Below, piece after piece: positions 25,711 through 33,579 of a stretch of 64,000 nucleotides of DNA. The notes beneath the pieces were generated by a model, which had not been told where the DNA came from, did not search any database, and was given only the letters and a program-made list of their open reading frames with translations. This DNA comes from Mesorhizobium sp. GTDB taxonomy: Bacteria > Pseudomonadota > Alphaproteobacteria > Rhizobiales > Rhizobiaceae. The stretch covers positions 186,001-250,000 of the forward strand of contig SUGL01000001.1 in NCBI GenBank assembly GCA_004963905.1. The letters are read 5' to 3'. Every line of letters starts with the position of its first letter. The stretch's first letter is position 1. The translations under genes and the position numbers were made by a program.

Positions 25711-27231
25711 TCATCGCGCCGTTCTCGCTTCGGCGATCGCGTCGATGGTTATCTCGGCGCCCCGCAGCGTGCGCGCAATACGGCCCTTGGAGAAGATCAC
25801 CACGCGGTCGACGAGGCGCTGCATCTCTTCCGGGTCCTGCGCCAGCAGCAGCACGCTGACGCCTTTCCTCGTCGCGTCGTCGATCAGGCGGTGGATCTGT
25901 TCCTTGGCGGCGACGTCGACGCCGACGGTCGGCTCATCGAGCAGAAGCAGCCTCGGCTTGCGTTCCAGCAGCCGGCCGAGCAGCACCTTTTGCTGGTTGC
26001 CGCCGGACAGCTCGCCGATCTCCTGGCCGCCGCTACCCATGACGATGTCCATGGCACCGCGCGCCTCGCGCATGCGGCGGTTCATGCCGGCGCCGCTGAC
26101 CAGCCAGCCGAGCGAGCGCGGCCAATTGCCGAGGTTGAGGTTTTCGGTCACCGACATCGAGCCGACTAGGCCCTCGCCGATGCGGTCGTGGGTGAGGTAG
26201 GCGACGCCGGATTCGAGACTCCGCCCCGGCGAGCCGAGACGCAGCGCGCGGCCATCGATGACGACGCTGCCGGCTTCCATCGGCAGCAGACCCCCCAGCG
26301 CCCGCATCAGTTCCTGCGGTCCTTCGCCGAGCAGGCCGACGAGGCCGACGATCTCGCCGCGGCCGATCGTCAGATCGACCGGTCCGCCGCCGGGAAAGGT
26401 CAGTCCGCTGAGCGCGATAGCGGCGGGATGGTCCTCGCGGCTGCGGTGGAATTCGGCGACGTCGGCGCCGGTGATGACGCGCGCCATGGCATCGGCCGAC
26501 AGCGCCGCCGCCTTGCCGCTGGCGGTGACCTTGCCGTCGCGCAGCACCGTGTATTCCGAACAGAGCTGACGCACCTCGTCATTGTGGTGCGAGATGTAGA
26601 TGAAGGACGTGCCCCTTTCGGTGAGGCTCTCGACCCATTCGAGAAGATGCAGCCGTTCGGCCGCCGCGAGACCCGCGGTCGGCTCGTCGAGGATGATCAG
26701 CGAGGCTTCGGCCGCGACCGCCTTGATGATGGCGAGCCTTCGCCTGTCGCTGGCGCCGAGGTCGCCGGCGCGCCGCCTCGGGTCGACCGGCATGCCGTGG
26801 CTCTCGAGCAGGTGCGCCGCCAGGCGGTGAAGTGCCGGCCAGTCGGTCAGGCCGAAGCGCGTCGGCAAATCGGGCAGCAGAAGGTTCTCGCCGATCGAGA
26901 GGTCCTCGAAGATCTCGGAATGCTGGGAAAGAAGATGGAGCCCACGCTTCTTGCGCGCCGTCAGCGGTAAGGCCGATACGTCCTCGCCGTTGAGCAGGAT
27001 CGAGCCGCTGTCGTGGCGCAGCAGGCCGGCGATGATGTTGGACAGCGTCGACTTGCCGGCGCCGTTCTTGCCGAGCAGGCCATGGATCGCGCCGCGCGAC
27101 ACGCTCAGCGAGACGCCGTCCAACACCGCAAGCGGGCCGAAGCGCTTGAAGACGTTGTCGACGGTCAGGACAGCACCGGCGTTGTCCGGCGCAAGACTAT
27201 CGGGCACGATCGTGCCTTCGGCGACATTCAT
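25711..27231 (-). CDS. Sugar ABC transporter dual ATP-binding protein
   Basis: A 506-residue protein with two ABC domains. Domain 1: Walker A GKNGAGKST near residue 56, degenerate signature (LGASDRRRLAIIKAV) and good Walker B (LIILDEPTAGLA). Domain 2: degenerate Walker A (GLLGEGPQELMRALGG), good signature (LSGGNQQKVLLGRLL) and Walker B (LLLLDEPTVGVDV). This asymmetry is usual for RbsA-like proteins. It powers the permease that follows after 23 bp; the binding-protein gene lies 73 bp upstream. Confidence 0.9.
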   Translation of the reverse strand: MNVAEGTIVPDSLAPDNAGAVLTVDNVFKRFGPLAVLDGVSLSVSRGAIHGLLGKNGAGKSTLSNIIAGLLRHDSGSILLNGEDVSALPLTARKKRGLHLLSQHSEIFEDLSIGENLLLPDLPTRFGLTDWPALHRLAAHLLESHGMPVDPRRRAGDLGASDRRRLAIIKAVAAEASLIILDEPTAGLAAAERLHLLEWVESLTERGTSFIYISHHNDEVRQLCSEYTVLRDGKVTASGKAAALSADAMARVITGADVAEFHRSREDHPAAIALSGLTFPGGGPVDLTIGRGEIVGLVGLLGEGPQELMRALGGLLPMEAGSVVIDGRALRLGSPGRSLESGVAYLTHDRIGEGLVGSMSVTENLNLGNWPRSLGWLVSGAGMNRRMREARGAMDIVMGSGGQEIGELSGGNQQKVLLGRLLERKPRLLLLDEPTVGVDVAAKEQIHRLIDDATRKGVSVLLLAQDPEEMQRLVDRVVIFSKGRIARTLRGAEITIDAIAEARTAR

Positions 27232-27304
27232 CTGGATAACCGGTAATTCCGAAATGGGGTGAGAACGCGACGGCGCGTTCCCACCAGTCTCGTCGGTTGC
27301 GATC

Positions 27305-28417
27305 TCAGCCGGCGTTCTGCTGCATCTTCCACACCTGGGTCACGACATTGGCCCAGTGGCGCGGGTCGTCGGCGTTTTCCTTGGTGAGGAAGTAGGGCGG
27401 GATGGTGAGCAGCGGGCCGGACGGGCTGTCGGCGATGGTGCCCTTCTCCCAGAAATACTTCTTGTTCTCGTACGGCCCGGTCGGGACCGGCTTGCCCTTC
27501 AGCGTGTACTCTTCCAGCAGATCGACGACGATCTCGACATAGGCGATCGGGTCTTGCGCGATATCGGCGTCGATCTCGCCGGCCTTCACCCATTCCAGCG
27601 CGTTCGGCGAGGCATCGATGCTGGTCAGGATGATGTGCTTCTCGTGCCCGACCGGGAACAGCCGCTGCTGCGTTTCGAGCGCCTTGCGCGCATCGACGAC
27701 GAAGATGTCGGTGGGCATGTGGATGGCGTCGAGGTCCGGCCGTTCGCGCAGCGTCGCCGAGACCACGGCAAGCGCCTGCTCATGCTGGTTGTTCTGCGGC
27801 CGCGAGATGATCTCGATGTTGGGGTATTTGCTCTTCAGCGTGTCCTCGAAACCATCCTTGCGGTCGCGCAGCGCGACCGCCGTCAGCGAGCCGTAGTTGT
27901 TGAGCACGCTTCCCTTCGGCGAACCGTATTTCTTGGTCAGCAGCTCGGCGGTCTTCTCGGCCGCCATGACGCCCGACTGCTTGTTGTCGAAGGTGACGGA
28001 GGCCGCCACCTCGCCGCCGGTAAGCACCGTGTCGACCATGCCGAGCGGCACGCCGAGCGACTTCGCCTTCTTGCTCAGCGGGATGAGCAGTTCCGAATCA
28101 AGCGCGTCGGAAATGAGGTAGCGCGGCTTCTGCAGGAGAAGGCTGTTCCAGTCGTTCACCTGCGCGTTGGCATCGCCATTGGCATCCTTGCCGACGAATT
28201 CCAGGCCGAGGCTTTCGACCTTGCGCTTCAGCGCCTCCTGCAGCACGACGAAGAAGAAGAAGCCGAGATAGCCCGTCTCCCAGGCCACCACCTTGGATGC
28301 CGCGCCTTGCGCCGCGGCGCGCTCTCCTCCCGCCAGCAGCAGGCCGCCGGCAGCGGCTGCCGCGCCCTGCAAAAGCGCGCGGCGGTTCATCGTAAAGCTC
28401 TTGGTTTCGGAACCCAT
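27305..28417 (-). CDS. Sugar ABC transporter substrate-binding protein (Tat signal)
   Basis: A 370-residue periplasmic binding protein. The N-terminus has a twin-arginine type leader (NRRALLQGAAAAAGGLLLAG), unusual among sugar-binding proteins, which mostly use Sec. The mature part begins near SKVVAWETGYLGFFFFV and keeps RbsB-family features (VVDARKAL, ILTSIDASPNALEWVKAGEI). ATG 28417 has GGGAG 6 nt upstream; the frame stays open to 28486. It heads the second sugar operon, divergent from the SGNH hydrolase, with GTACTTTTTTGA 177 bp upstream. Confidence 0.87.
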   Translation of the reverse strand: MGSETKSFTMNRRALLQGAAAAAGGLLLAGGERAAAQGAASKVVAWETGYLGFFFFVVLQEALKRKVESLGLEFVGKDANGDANAQVNDWNSLLLQKPRYLISDALDSELLIPLSKKAKSLGVPLGMVDTVLTGGEVAASVTFDNKQSGVMAAEKTAELLTKKYGSPKGSVLNNYGSLTAVALRDRKDGFEDTLKSKYPNIEIISRPQNNQHEQALAVVSATLRERPDLDAIHMPTDIFVVDARKALETQQRLFPVGHEKHIILTSIDASPNALEWVKAGEIDADIAQDPIAYVEIVVDLLEEYTLKGKPVPTGPYENKKYFWEKGTIADSPSGPLLTIPPYFLTKENADDPRHWANVVTQVWKMQQNAG

Positions 28418-28793
28418 GTCTCGCTCCCTAGAATGGTTGGAATCCTTTGCCGGCACGGCTTTTCCACCAAGCCGTCTGGCGGGCACGCAGCCCCAGACAT
28501 CTCCCGGAACGTCTCCTCCCCCGGTGATCCGATGTCGATTTCAGGCTAGGCGCGCGCTGTCCGGCCAGCCACCACGTTCCGGGGCGGGTGTTAGTACTTT
28601 TTTGATTCCGCTTGAAAAAGACGATGCCGCGGCTGCGCCGTCGTCCCCGGAAAGTGAAGGGCTGGACTGCCGGCGCGTGGCGCGGCGAGTCAAAAATGTA
28701 TGTGTCGCGGAAAGTGCAATCGGTAGCCTGCGTCGCGCGCTGCGGCTATCTGTGCTCACGCGGGCTACGCCGAAAATCGAAGGGATGGAGAAG
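28418..28793. other. Divergent promoter region of binding-protein and SGNH genes
   Basis: About 375 bp without a supported gene. The only feature seen is the GTACTTTTTTGA motif at 28594-28605; divergent promoters are expected but no clear -35/-10 pair was identified. Confidence 0.4.
28594..28605. promoter_or_regulatory. Shared motif GTACTTTTTTGA, site 2
   Basis: Identical over 12 bp to the site at 24691-24702 and in the same orientation relative to the minus-strand genes. Candidate binding site of the AraC protein encoded at 23681-24565. Confidence 0.4.
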
Positions 28794-29972
28794 ATGGAAC
28801 ACTGGATCGGAACCTGGAGCGCCAGCCCGATGAATGTCTGGCCTGGAGACGTCGTGCTCTACGGCTTCCATCAGCAGACGGTGCGCCAAGTGTTGCGCGT
28901 CAGCAAGGGCGGCGAGAGGTTGCGATTGAGGCTGTCCAACGAATATGGCGCCTCGCCGATTCAGATCGGTGCCGCCACCGTGGCGCTTGCCGCGAAAGAC
29001 GGCTCCGTCGACGCCGCCAGCATCCGTCAAGTGACATTCGGCGGTGAGAGGCGAACCGATCTCGCGCCCGGCGCCCCGCTGCTCAGCGATCCGATAGAGC
29101 TCAAGGTTCCGGATCTCGGGCAGATCGCGATCAGCCTCTATTTCCCCGACTTCGCGCCGATCGAGACCTATCATTACGAAGCGCAGCAGACGGCCTACAT
29201 TTCCGAGTTCGGCGATTTCGCCGGCGCGGCCGAAATGCCGGTGCAGCAGGTGTCGACCAGCCGCTATTTCCTGAGCGCCGTCCTGGTCGACAGCGGGTCG
29301 GGCGGCGGATCGCTGGTTTGCCTCGGCGATTCCATCACCGACGGCTTCGGCTCGACCGTCGACGGCAATGCGCGCTGGCCGGACCGGCTGGCGGAGCGGC
29401 TCGCGAAAAGCGGCCGGCTGTCGGGCATCGGCATCCTCAACCAGGGGATCGGCGGCAACCGCGTGCTTGTCAGCCGCGCCCGCGGCGCCAACGCGCTCGC
29501 CCGCTTCGACCGTGACGTGTTGAGCTTTCCCAACGTCAAATGGATTTCGGTGCTGGAGGGCATCAACGATATCGGCTGGCCGGAAACCATGCTCGCCGGA
29601 GGCCAAGAGGCCGTCGCCGTCGAAAGCCTCATTTCGGCCTACCGGCAGATTATCGCACGTGCCCGCCTCAGCGGCATCAAAGTGCTGCTCGGCACGCTGC
29701 CGCCCTTCGGCGGCGCGTTCGAAGGCCAGCCGCTAAGGACCTTCTATTCGGCGTCCAAGGAGCGCGACCGCCAGGCGGTCAACACCTGGATCAGGACATC
29801 GGGCGAAGCCGATGCCGTCGTCGATTTCGAGCGCGCGCTGGCCGATCCCGCCAACCCGACCAGGCTGCTCCCCGCCCTCGATTGCGGCGACGGCCTGCAT
29901 CCGTCCGACGACGGCTACGCCGAAATGGCCAAGGTGTTCGAGAACGCTTTCGAGGGATTGCTGGCGGGGTAG
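28794..29972 (+). CDS. SGNH/GDSL hydrolase family protein
   Basis: A 392-residue esterase-type hydrolase. SGNH blocks appear in order in the C-terminal half: GDSITDG with the nucleophile Ser, GIGGNR with Gly, EGINDIG with Asn, and DGLHPSD with the Asp-His pair. A beta-rich N-terminal domain begins at WIGTWSASPM and resembles bacterial carbohydrate or rhamnogalacturonan acetylesterase-like proteins. No signal peptide is apparent, so it may act on imported acylated sugars. ATG 28794 has AAGGG 9 nt upstream; ATG 28785 is the alternative. Divergent from the sugar-binding protein gene, so probably co-regulated. Confidence 0.82.
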   Translation: MEHWIGTWSASPMNVWPGDVVLYGFHQQTVRQVLRVSKGGERLRLRLSNEYGASPIQIGAATVALAAKDGSVDAASIRQVTFGGERRTDLAPGAPLLSDPIELKVPDLGQIAISLYFPDFAPIETYHYEAQQTAYISEFGDFAGAAEMPVQQVSTSRYFLSAVLVDSGSGGGSLVCLGDSITDGFGSTVDGNARWPDRLAERLAKSGRLSGIGILNQGIGGNRVLVSRARGANALARFDRDVLSFPNVKWISVLEGINDIGWPETMLAGGQEAVAVESLISAYRQIIARARLSGIKVLLGTLPPFGGAFEGQPLRTFYSASKERDRQAVNTWIRTSGEADAVVDFERALADPANPTRLLPALDCGDGLHPSDDGYAEMAKVFENAFEGLLAG

Positions 29973-30060
29973 TTTCCTGGCACAGAAATTTTGACCGGCC
30001 GACTGTGCCTGCGTTGGCAGGTCGCATGCCTCGGCGATTGGCCGAAACGCCCATCCGATC

Positions 30061-30239
30061 GTCATCCACGGGCGGAGCAAGGAGCGTAGCGACGCAGCGC
30101 AGACCCGAGGATCCATGCCGTGACTTCGAAGTGTTGCGACGGTGCAGAATTCTGCTCTGCTGCACCCTCGATCAAGGTCACGGCATGGATCCCAGGGTCT
30201 CCGCGACGGAGCTCCGCTCCTGCTTCGCCCTGGGATGAC
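30061..30239. repeat. Palindromic intergenic element
   Basis: Arms at about 30061-30124 and 30177-30239 are imperfect inverted copies (GTCATCCACGGGCGGAGCAA reading in, GCCCTGGGATGAC reading out; GGATCCATGCCGTGAC against GTCACGGCATGGATCC). Inside is a further small stem GGTGCAG/CTGCACC. It is non-coding and fills the space between the SGNH and DapA-family genes. Confidence 0.8.
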
Positions 30240-30374
30240 GAGGTTGGGGAGGCTTCAGCCAGTCCCCAGCGCTTGCGCTGATAAGATCTTGCCCGCCGAG
30301 CGGGGCAAGTCAGTTCCAAATTGATGGCGGGGGAGCCGTTCTGGTTCAGCAACTCCCTCGCGACGCCGGGCCAA

Positions 30375-31334
30375 TCAGGCCGCGTATCTCGCCATTGCGG
30401 GCTGCCTCGACCACTGGGCGTACCAGGCATCGAACAATTTTAGCTGCGCCTCGGCAAAGCCGCGCTGGCTGTCGGTGAGGGCATCCGTCTCGTTGAAGTG
30501 AAGCCGGTATTCGGGATTACCCTTGAGCACCATCATGTGCTTGAAATAGAGCACCAGGTCGGGGCCTTCATCGAAGGAGGAGAGCACGGCGAGCGCCGCA
30601 TCCAGTTCCAGCGCCAGCCGGCGCGCTTCGGCGTCGCCCTTCGCCGCCGCCTGGCTGAGACCGACGAGATGCAGCACTTCCTTGGGCAGCACGTTGCCGA
30701 TGCCGGTGATGGCACCGGACGCGCCGCAATTGACGAAACCATGAAAGACCGCGGTGTCGACGCCGATCATCAGCGCAACCTCGTCGTCGCGGCTGGTGAT
30801 GTTTTCTGCCGCATAGCGCAAATCCGACGGGCCGCCGAACTCCTTGAAGCCGACCAGGTTCGGATGTTCGGCGCGTAGCGCGAAGAAGAGATCGGCACGC
30901 GTGGCAAAGCCGTAATAGGGGCTGTTGTAGATGACCGCGGGCAGATCGGGTGCGGCGGCAAGGATTGCCTTGAAGTGGTGGCGCTGCGCCGTGACCGAGG
31001 GTCCGCGCGACAAGACGCGCGGGATCACCATCAGGCCGCGCGCGCCGACCTTTTGCGCATGGGCGGCGTGCGCCACTGCGCTGGCGGTATTCACCGCGCC
31101 GGTGCCGACGATCACCGGGACGCCGGCTTTCACCAGCCGCTCGACGCCTTCCATGCGCTGCTCGTCGCTCAGCAATGGCCAGTCGCCCATGGAGCCGCAA
31201 TAGACGACCGCCGACATGCCGGCGGCGATCAGCTCGCGTCCCTTGCGCACGAGCGCGTCGAAATCGGGAAGGCGATCGTTCGTGCAAGGCGTCATCAGCG
31301 CCGGCATGCAGCCGGAAAAGACGTTGGCGTTCAT
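30375..31334 (-). CDS. DapA family dihydrodipicolinate synthase-like protein
   Basis: A 319-residue class I aldolase/dehydratase of the DapA/NAL family. The Schiff-base Lys is in VGFKEFGGPSD and the conserved Tyr in AVIYNSPYYG. The N-terminal GCMPALMTPCTNDRLPD fits the family barrel. True DapA enzymes are usually shorter (about 295) and reside with lysine genes. Divergence from a proline-racemase-family gene suggests a role in hydroxyproline breakdown, for example a pyrroline-hydroxy-carboxylate deaminase; this is inferred from context. ATG 31334 has AAGGAG upstream. Confidence 0.87.
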   Translation of the reverse strand: MNANVFSGCMPALMTPCTNDRLPDFDALVRKGRELIAAGMSAVVYCGSMGDWPLLSDEQRMEGVERLVKAGVPVIVGTGAVNTASAVAHAAHAQKVGARGLMVIPRVLSRGPSVTAQRHHFKAILAAAPDLPAVIYNSPYYGFATRADLFFALRAEHPNLVGFKEFGGPSDLRYAAENITSRDDEVALMIGVDTAVFHGFVNCGASGAITGIGNVLPKEVLHLVGLSQAAAKGDAEARRLALELDAALAVLSSFDEGPDLVLYFKHMMVLKGNPEYRLHFNETDALTDSQRGFAEAQLKLFDAWYAQWSRQPAMARYAA

Positions 31335-31429
31335 TCGGATTCTCCTTGAGGCTGGCACGCGGATTGGTCAGTTTGTCCCGGAGACATACCGCTTGCCAAG
31401 CGGATAGTCGTGGTCGACAGGGAGAAACA

Positions 31430-32470
31430 ATGCGTACCAGATCAAGCATTCGCGTCGTCGGCTGCCATGCCGAGGGTGAGGTCGGCGACGTCATCGTGGG
31501 CGGCGTGCTGCCGCCTGCCGGCCGCACGATGATGGAAAAGATGATCACGATGGAACGCGATCACGACCATATCAGGCGCATGCTGATCTGCGAGCCACGC
31601 GGCAGCGTCGCCCGGCACGTCAATCTCCTGGTTCCCTCGACGCGCGAGGATTGTGTCGCCGGAGCGATCATCATGGAGCCGACGGAGTACCCGCCGATGT
31701 CCGGCTCCAACACGATCTGCGTCGCCACCGTGCTGCTCGAGACCGGCATGGTGCCGATGAACGAGCCCGAGACGCGCTTCAAGCTGGACATGCCGGGCGG
31801 CGTCATCGAGGTGCGCGCCGAATGCCGCGACGGCAAATGCCTGTCGATAACTTTCCGCAACGCGCCCGCCTTCGCCGAACGCCTCGATGCCAATATCGAG
31901 GTCGAGGGGCTGGGAACGCTGAAAGTCGACATCGCCTATGGCGGGATGTTCTACGCCATTGTCGACGCGGCAGCGCTCGGCTTCTCGGTCACACCCGACG
32001 AGGCGCGCGACCTGGCGGTGATCGGCGAGGAGGTCCGCCGCGCTGCACGCGAGCAGTTCGATGTCGTGCATCCGGAGTTCGACAATGTGCGCGGCGTGTC
32101 GATCGTGCAGTTCGCCATGCCGTTCCAGGGGCCGGGCAACGTCACGCGCAACACCTGCATCGTCTCGCCCGGACGCTCCGACCGCAGCCCGACGGGAACC
32201 GGCACGTCGGCCCGCATGGCCGTGCTGCAGGCGAGGGGCCTGATGGATGTCGACGATGTTCTCATCCATGAATCGATCATCGGCTCGCGCTTCACCGGCA
32301 GAATTCTCGAACTGACCGAAATCGCCGGCCGCAAGGCGATCGTGCCGCAGATCACCGGCCGCGCCTGGATCACGGGCGAGCACAACTACTACCTCGATCC
32401 GACGGATCCCTATCCGCAAGGCTATGTGCTGTCGGACACGTGGGGCACGTCGACCTCGGTGACGCAGTAA
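31430..32470 (+). CDS. Proline racemase family protein, likely hydroxyproline dehydratase
   Basis: A 346-residue member of the proline racemase superfamily. The two catalytic positions, both Cys in racemases and 4-hydroxyproline epimerases, are Ser in PPMSGSNTICVAT and Thr in RSPTGTGTSARMA. The Thr at the second site favours trans-3-hydroxyproline dehydratase over racemase or epimerase. ATG 31430 has AGGGAG 6 nt upstream. It is divergent from the DapA-family gene across 95 bp, fitting an imino-acid catabolic pair. Soluble, no signal peptide. Confidence 0.87.
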   Translation: MRTRSSIRVVGCHAEGEVGDVIVGGVLPPAGRTMMEKMITMERDHDHIRRMLICEPRGSVARHVNLLVPSTREDCVAGAIIMEPTEYPPMSGSNTICVATVLLETGMVPMNEPETRFKLDMPGGVIEVRAECRDGKCLSITFRNAPAFAERLDANIEVEGLGTLKVDIAYGGMFYAIVDAAALGFSVTPDEARDLAVIGEEVRRAAREQFDVVHPEFDNVRGVSIVQFAMPFQGPGNVTRNTCIVSPGRSDRSPTGTGTSARMAVLQARGLMDVDDVLIHESIIGSRFTGRILELTEIAGRKAIVPQITGRAWITGEHNYYLDPTDPYPQGYVLSDTWGTSTSVTQ

Positions 32471-32505
32471 CGCGATCGGCGGTGCCGATGGACGGACAGC
32501 CGAGC

Positions 32506-32787
32506 TAAGGCGTGTTGATATTCAGGTGATGCCGGCCTGCAAATGCCAGTTTCCTGCGCTTCCGGCCTTCGCCGGCCGAAGCATTGATGAAATGAGGGTT
32601 GCGTAGCAGTTAAGGCTACGGTCGGCATAGGCCGGTGCTCACGTACTTCAAGTACGCTCCGCTCCGGCCTTCGCCGGCCGAAGCCCTCATAAGTGTCTCC
32701 GCTCTATGAAGGCTTCGGCCCGGCGTAGGCCGGTTCTCAGAAACCGACATTTTCGGCTCGGCCTGACCTGAATCTCAACACGCCTTA
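32506..32787. mobile_element. MITE-like element with 22-bp terminal inverted repeats
   Basis: TAAGGCGTGTTGATATTCAGGT (32506-32527) and its inverse at 32766-32787 match at 21 of 22 positions. The ends are TA, as in IS630/mariner-type insertions that duplicate a TA target. The arms continue as an imperfect palindrome, with the CCGGCCTTCGCCGGCCGAAGC block present twice. It has no coding capacity. The right end provides the TAA stop codon of the phosphoribosyltransferase gene. Confidence 0.75.
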
Positions 32788-33537
32788 AAGCGCGTCGCGA
32801 TCTTTCGGATTCGCTCGATGCGCTTCAGGTTTTGATTTTACGCATGTCTTTGACCCGAAACCGTTTCCCACTTTCGGCAGACATGCCTTGGCATTCCGGG
32901 CGCGTGCGGCCTCGTTGCAGATGGCAATGACGTCGTCGTCCGAGAGCTGAGGGAAGTTGACGTAGTTTTGGCTGAGCGCCCGGAAATGCGCTGGTTCACT
33001 CAGGCAGACGGTCCAGTCGGCTTCCCCGGCAAGGTCGGTCAACGTCTCGGGCGGCGCCACCGGGAGGGCTACGACGATTTCGAGAGGTGAACGTCTCTTC
33101 AGCGCGCGGATCGCGACCTTCATCGTCGTTCCGGTGGCGGCACCGTCGTCAACGACGATCACCGTCTTGCCGGCTACCTCGAGAGGCGTGTGCTTGCCGC
33201 GATATGCCATGCGGCGCCTTTCAAGCTCCGGACGCTCCTTTGCGACAAGGTCCCGGAGTTCGTCATCGCCGAGCGAGTAGGCCTCCACGACCTCCCGGTT
33301 GAGCACGACGTCCGGCGGGTCGCCATCGACGATCGCGGCGACTGCCAGTTCCGGATTTTCCGGCGCTCCGACCTTTCGCACTATGGCCAGGTCAAGTGGC
33401 GCGTTGAGGGCCCTGGCGACCTCGGCGGCGACCGGAACGCCGCCCCTCGGCAATGCGAGCACGATCGGGTTCTCGAGCCGAAGCTTTTCCAGCTCGACCC
33501 CGAGCTTTCGTCCCGCCTCCTGGCGATCGCGAAACAT
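32785..33537 (-). CDS. Phosphoribosyltransferase family protein with repeat-derived tail
   Basis: A 250-residue protein of the type I PRTase fold. The PRPP loop is VIVVDDGAATGTTMKVAI near residue 128, and NPIVLALPRGGVPVAAEVA near residue 23 is typical of the stand-alone PRTases found with dienelactone hydrolase domains or stress genes. Its substrate is unknown. The last 33 codons (after NEAARARNAK) lie inside a dispersed repeat and match a reading frame of the copy next to fixJ, and the stop falls in the MITE end. The native C-terminus was therefore probably replaced by insertion; the core fold is intact. Confidence 0.83.
   Translation of the reverse strand: MFRDRQEAGRKLGVELEKLRLENPIVLALPRGGVPVAAEVARALNAPLDLAIVRKVGAPENPELAVAAIVDGDPPDVVLNREVVEAYSLGDDELRDLVAKERPELERRRMAYRGKHTPLEVAGKTVIVVDDGAATGTTMKVAIRALKRRSPLEIVVALPVAPPETLTDLAGEADWTVCLSEPAHFRALSQNYVNFPQLSDDDVIAICNEAARARNAKACLPKVGNGFGSKTCVKSKPEAHRANPKDRDAL
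32788..32886. repeat. Mosaic intergenic repeat, second type, copy a
   Basis: AAGCGCGTCGCGATCTTTCG, then TTTTACGCATGTCTTTGACC and CCGTTTCCCACTTTCGG. It is nearly the same as 35413-35515. It abuts the MITE-like element on one side and is read through as the 3' end of the phosphoribosyltransferase gene on the other. Confidence 0.75.
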
Positions 33538-33579
33538 TGGTCATTTCCCCGTCATGATCGCTACCGGATTGGAAACTTG

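Noticed and set aside
28293..28784. Upstream extension of the SGNH hydrolase frame
   Set aside because: It runs antisense into the binding-protein gene and through the divergent promoter region; the WIGTWSASPM start fits the family.
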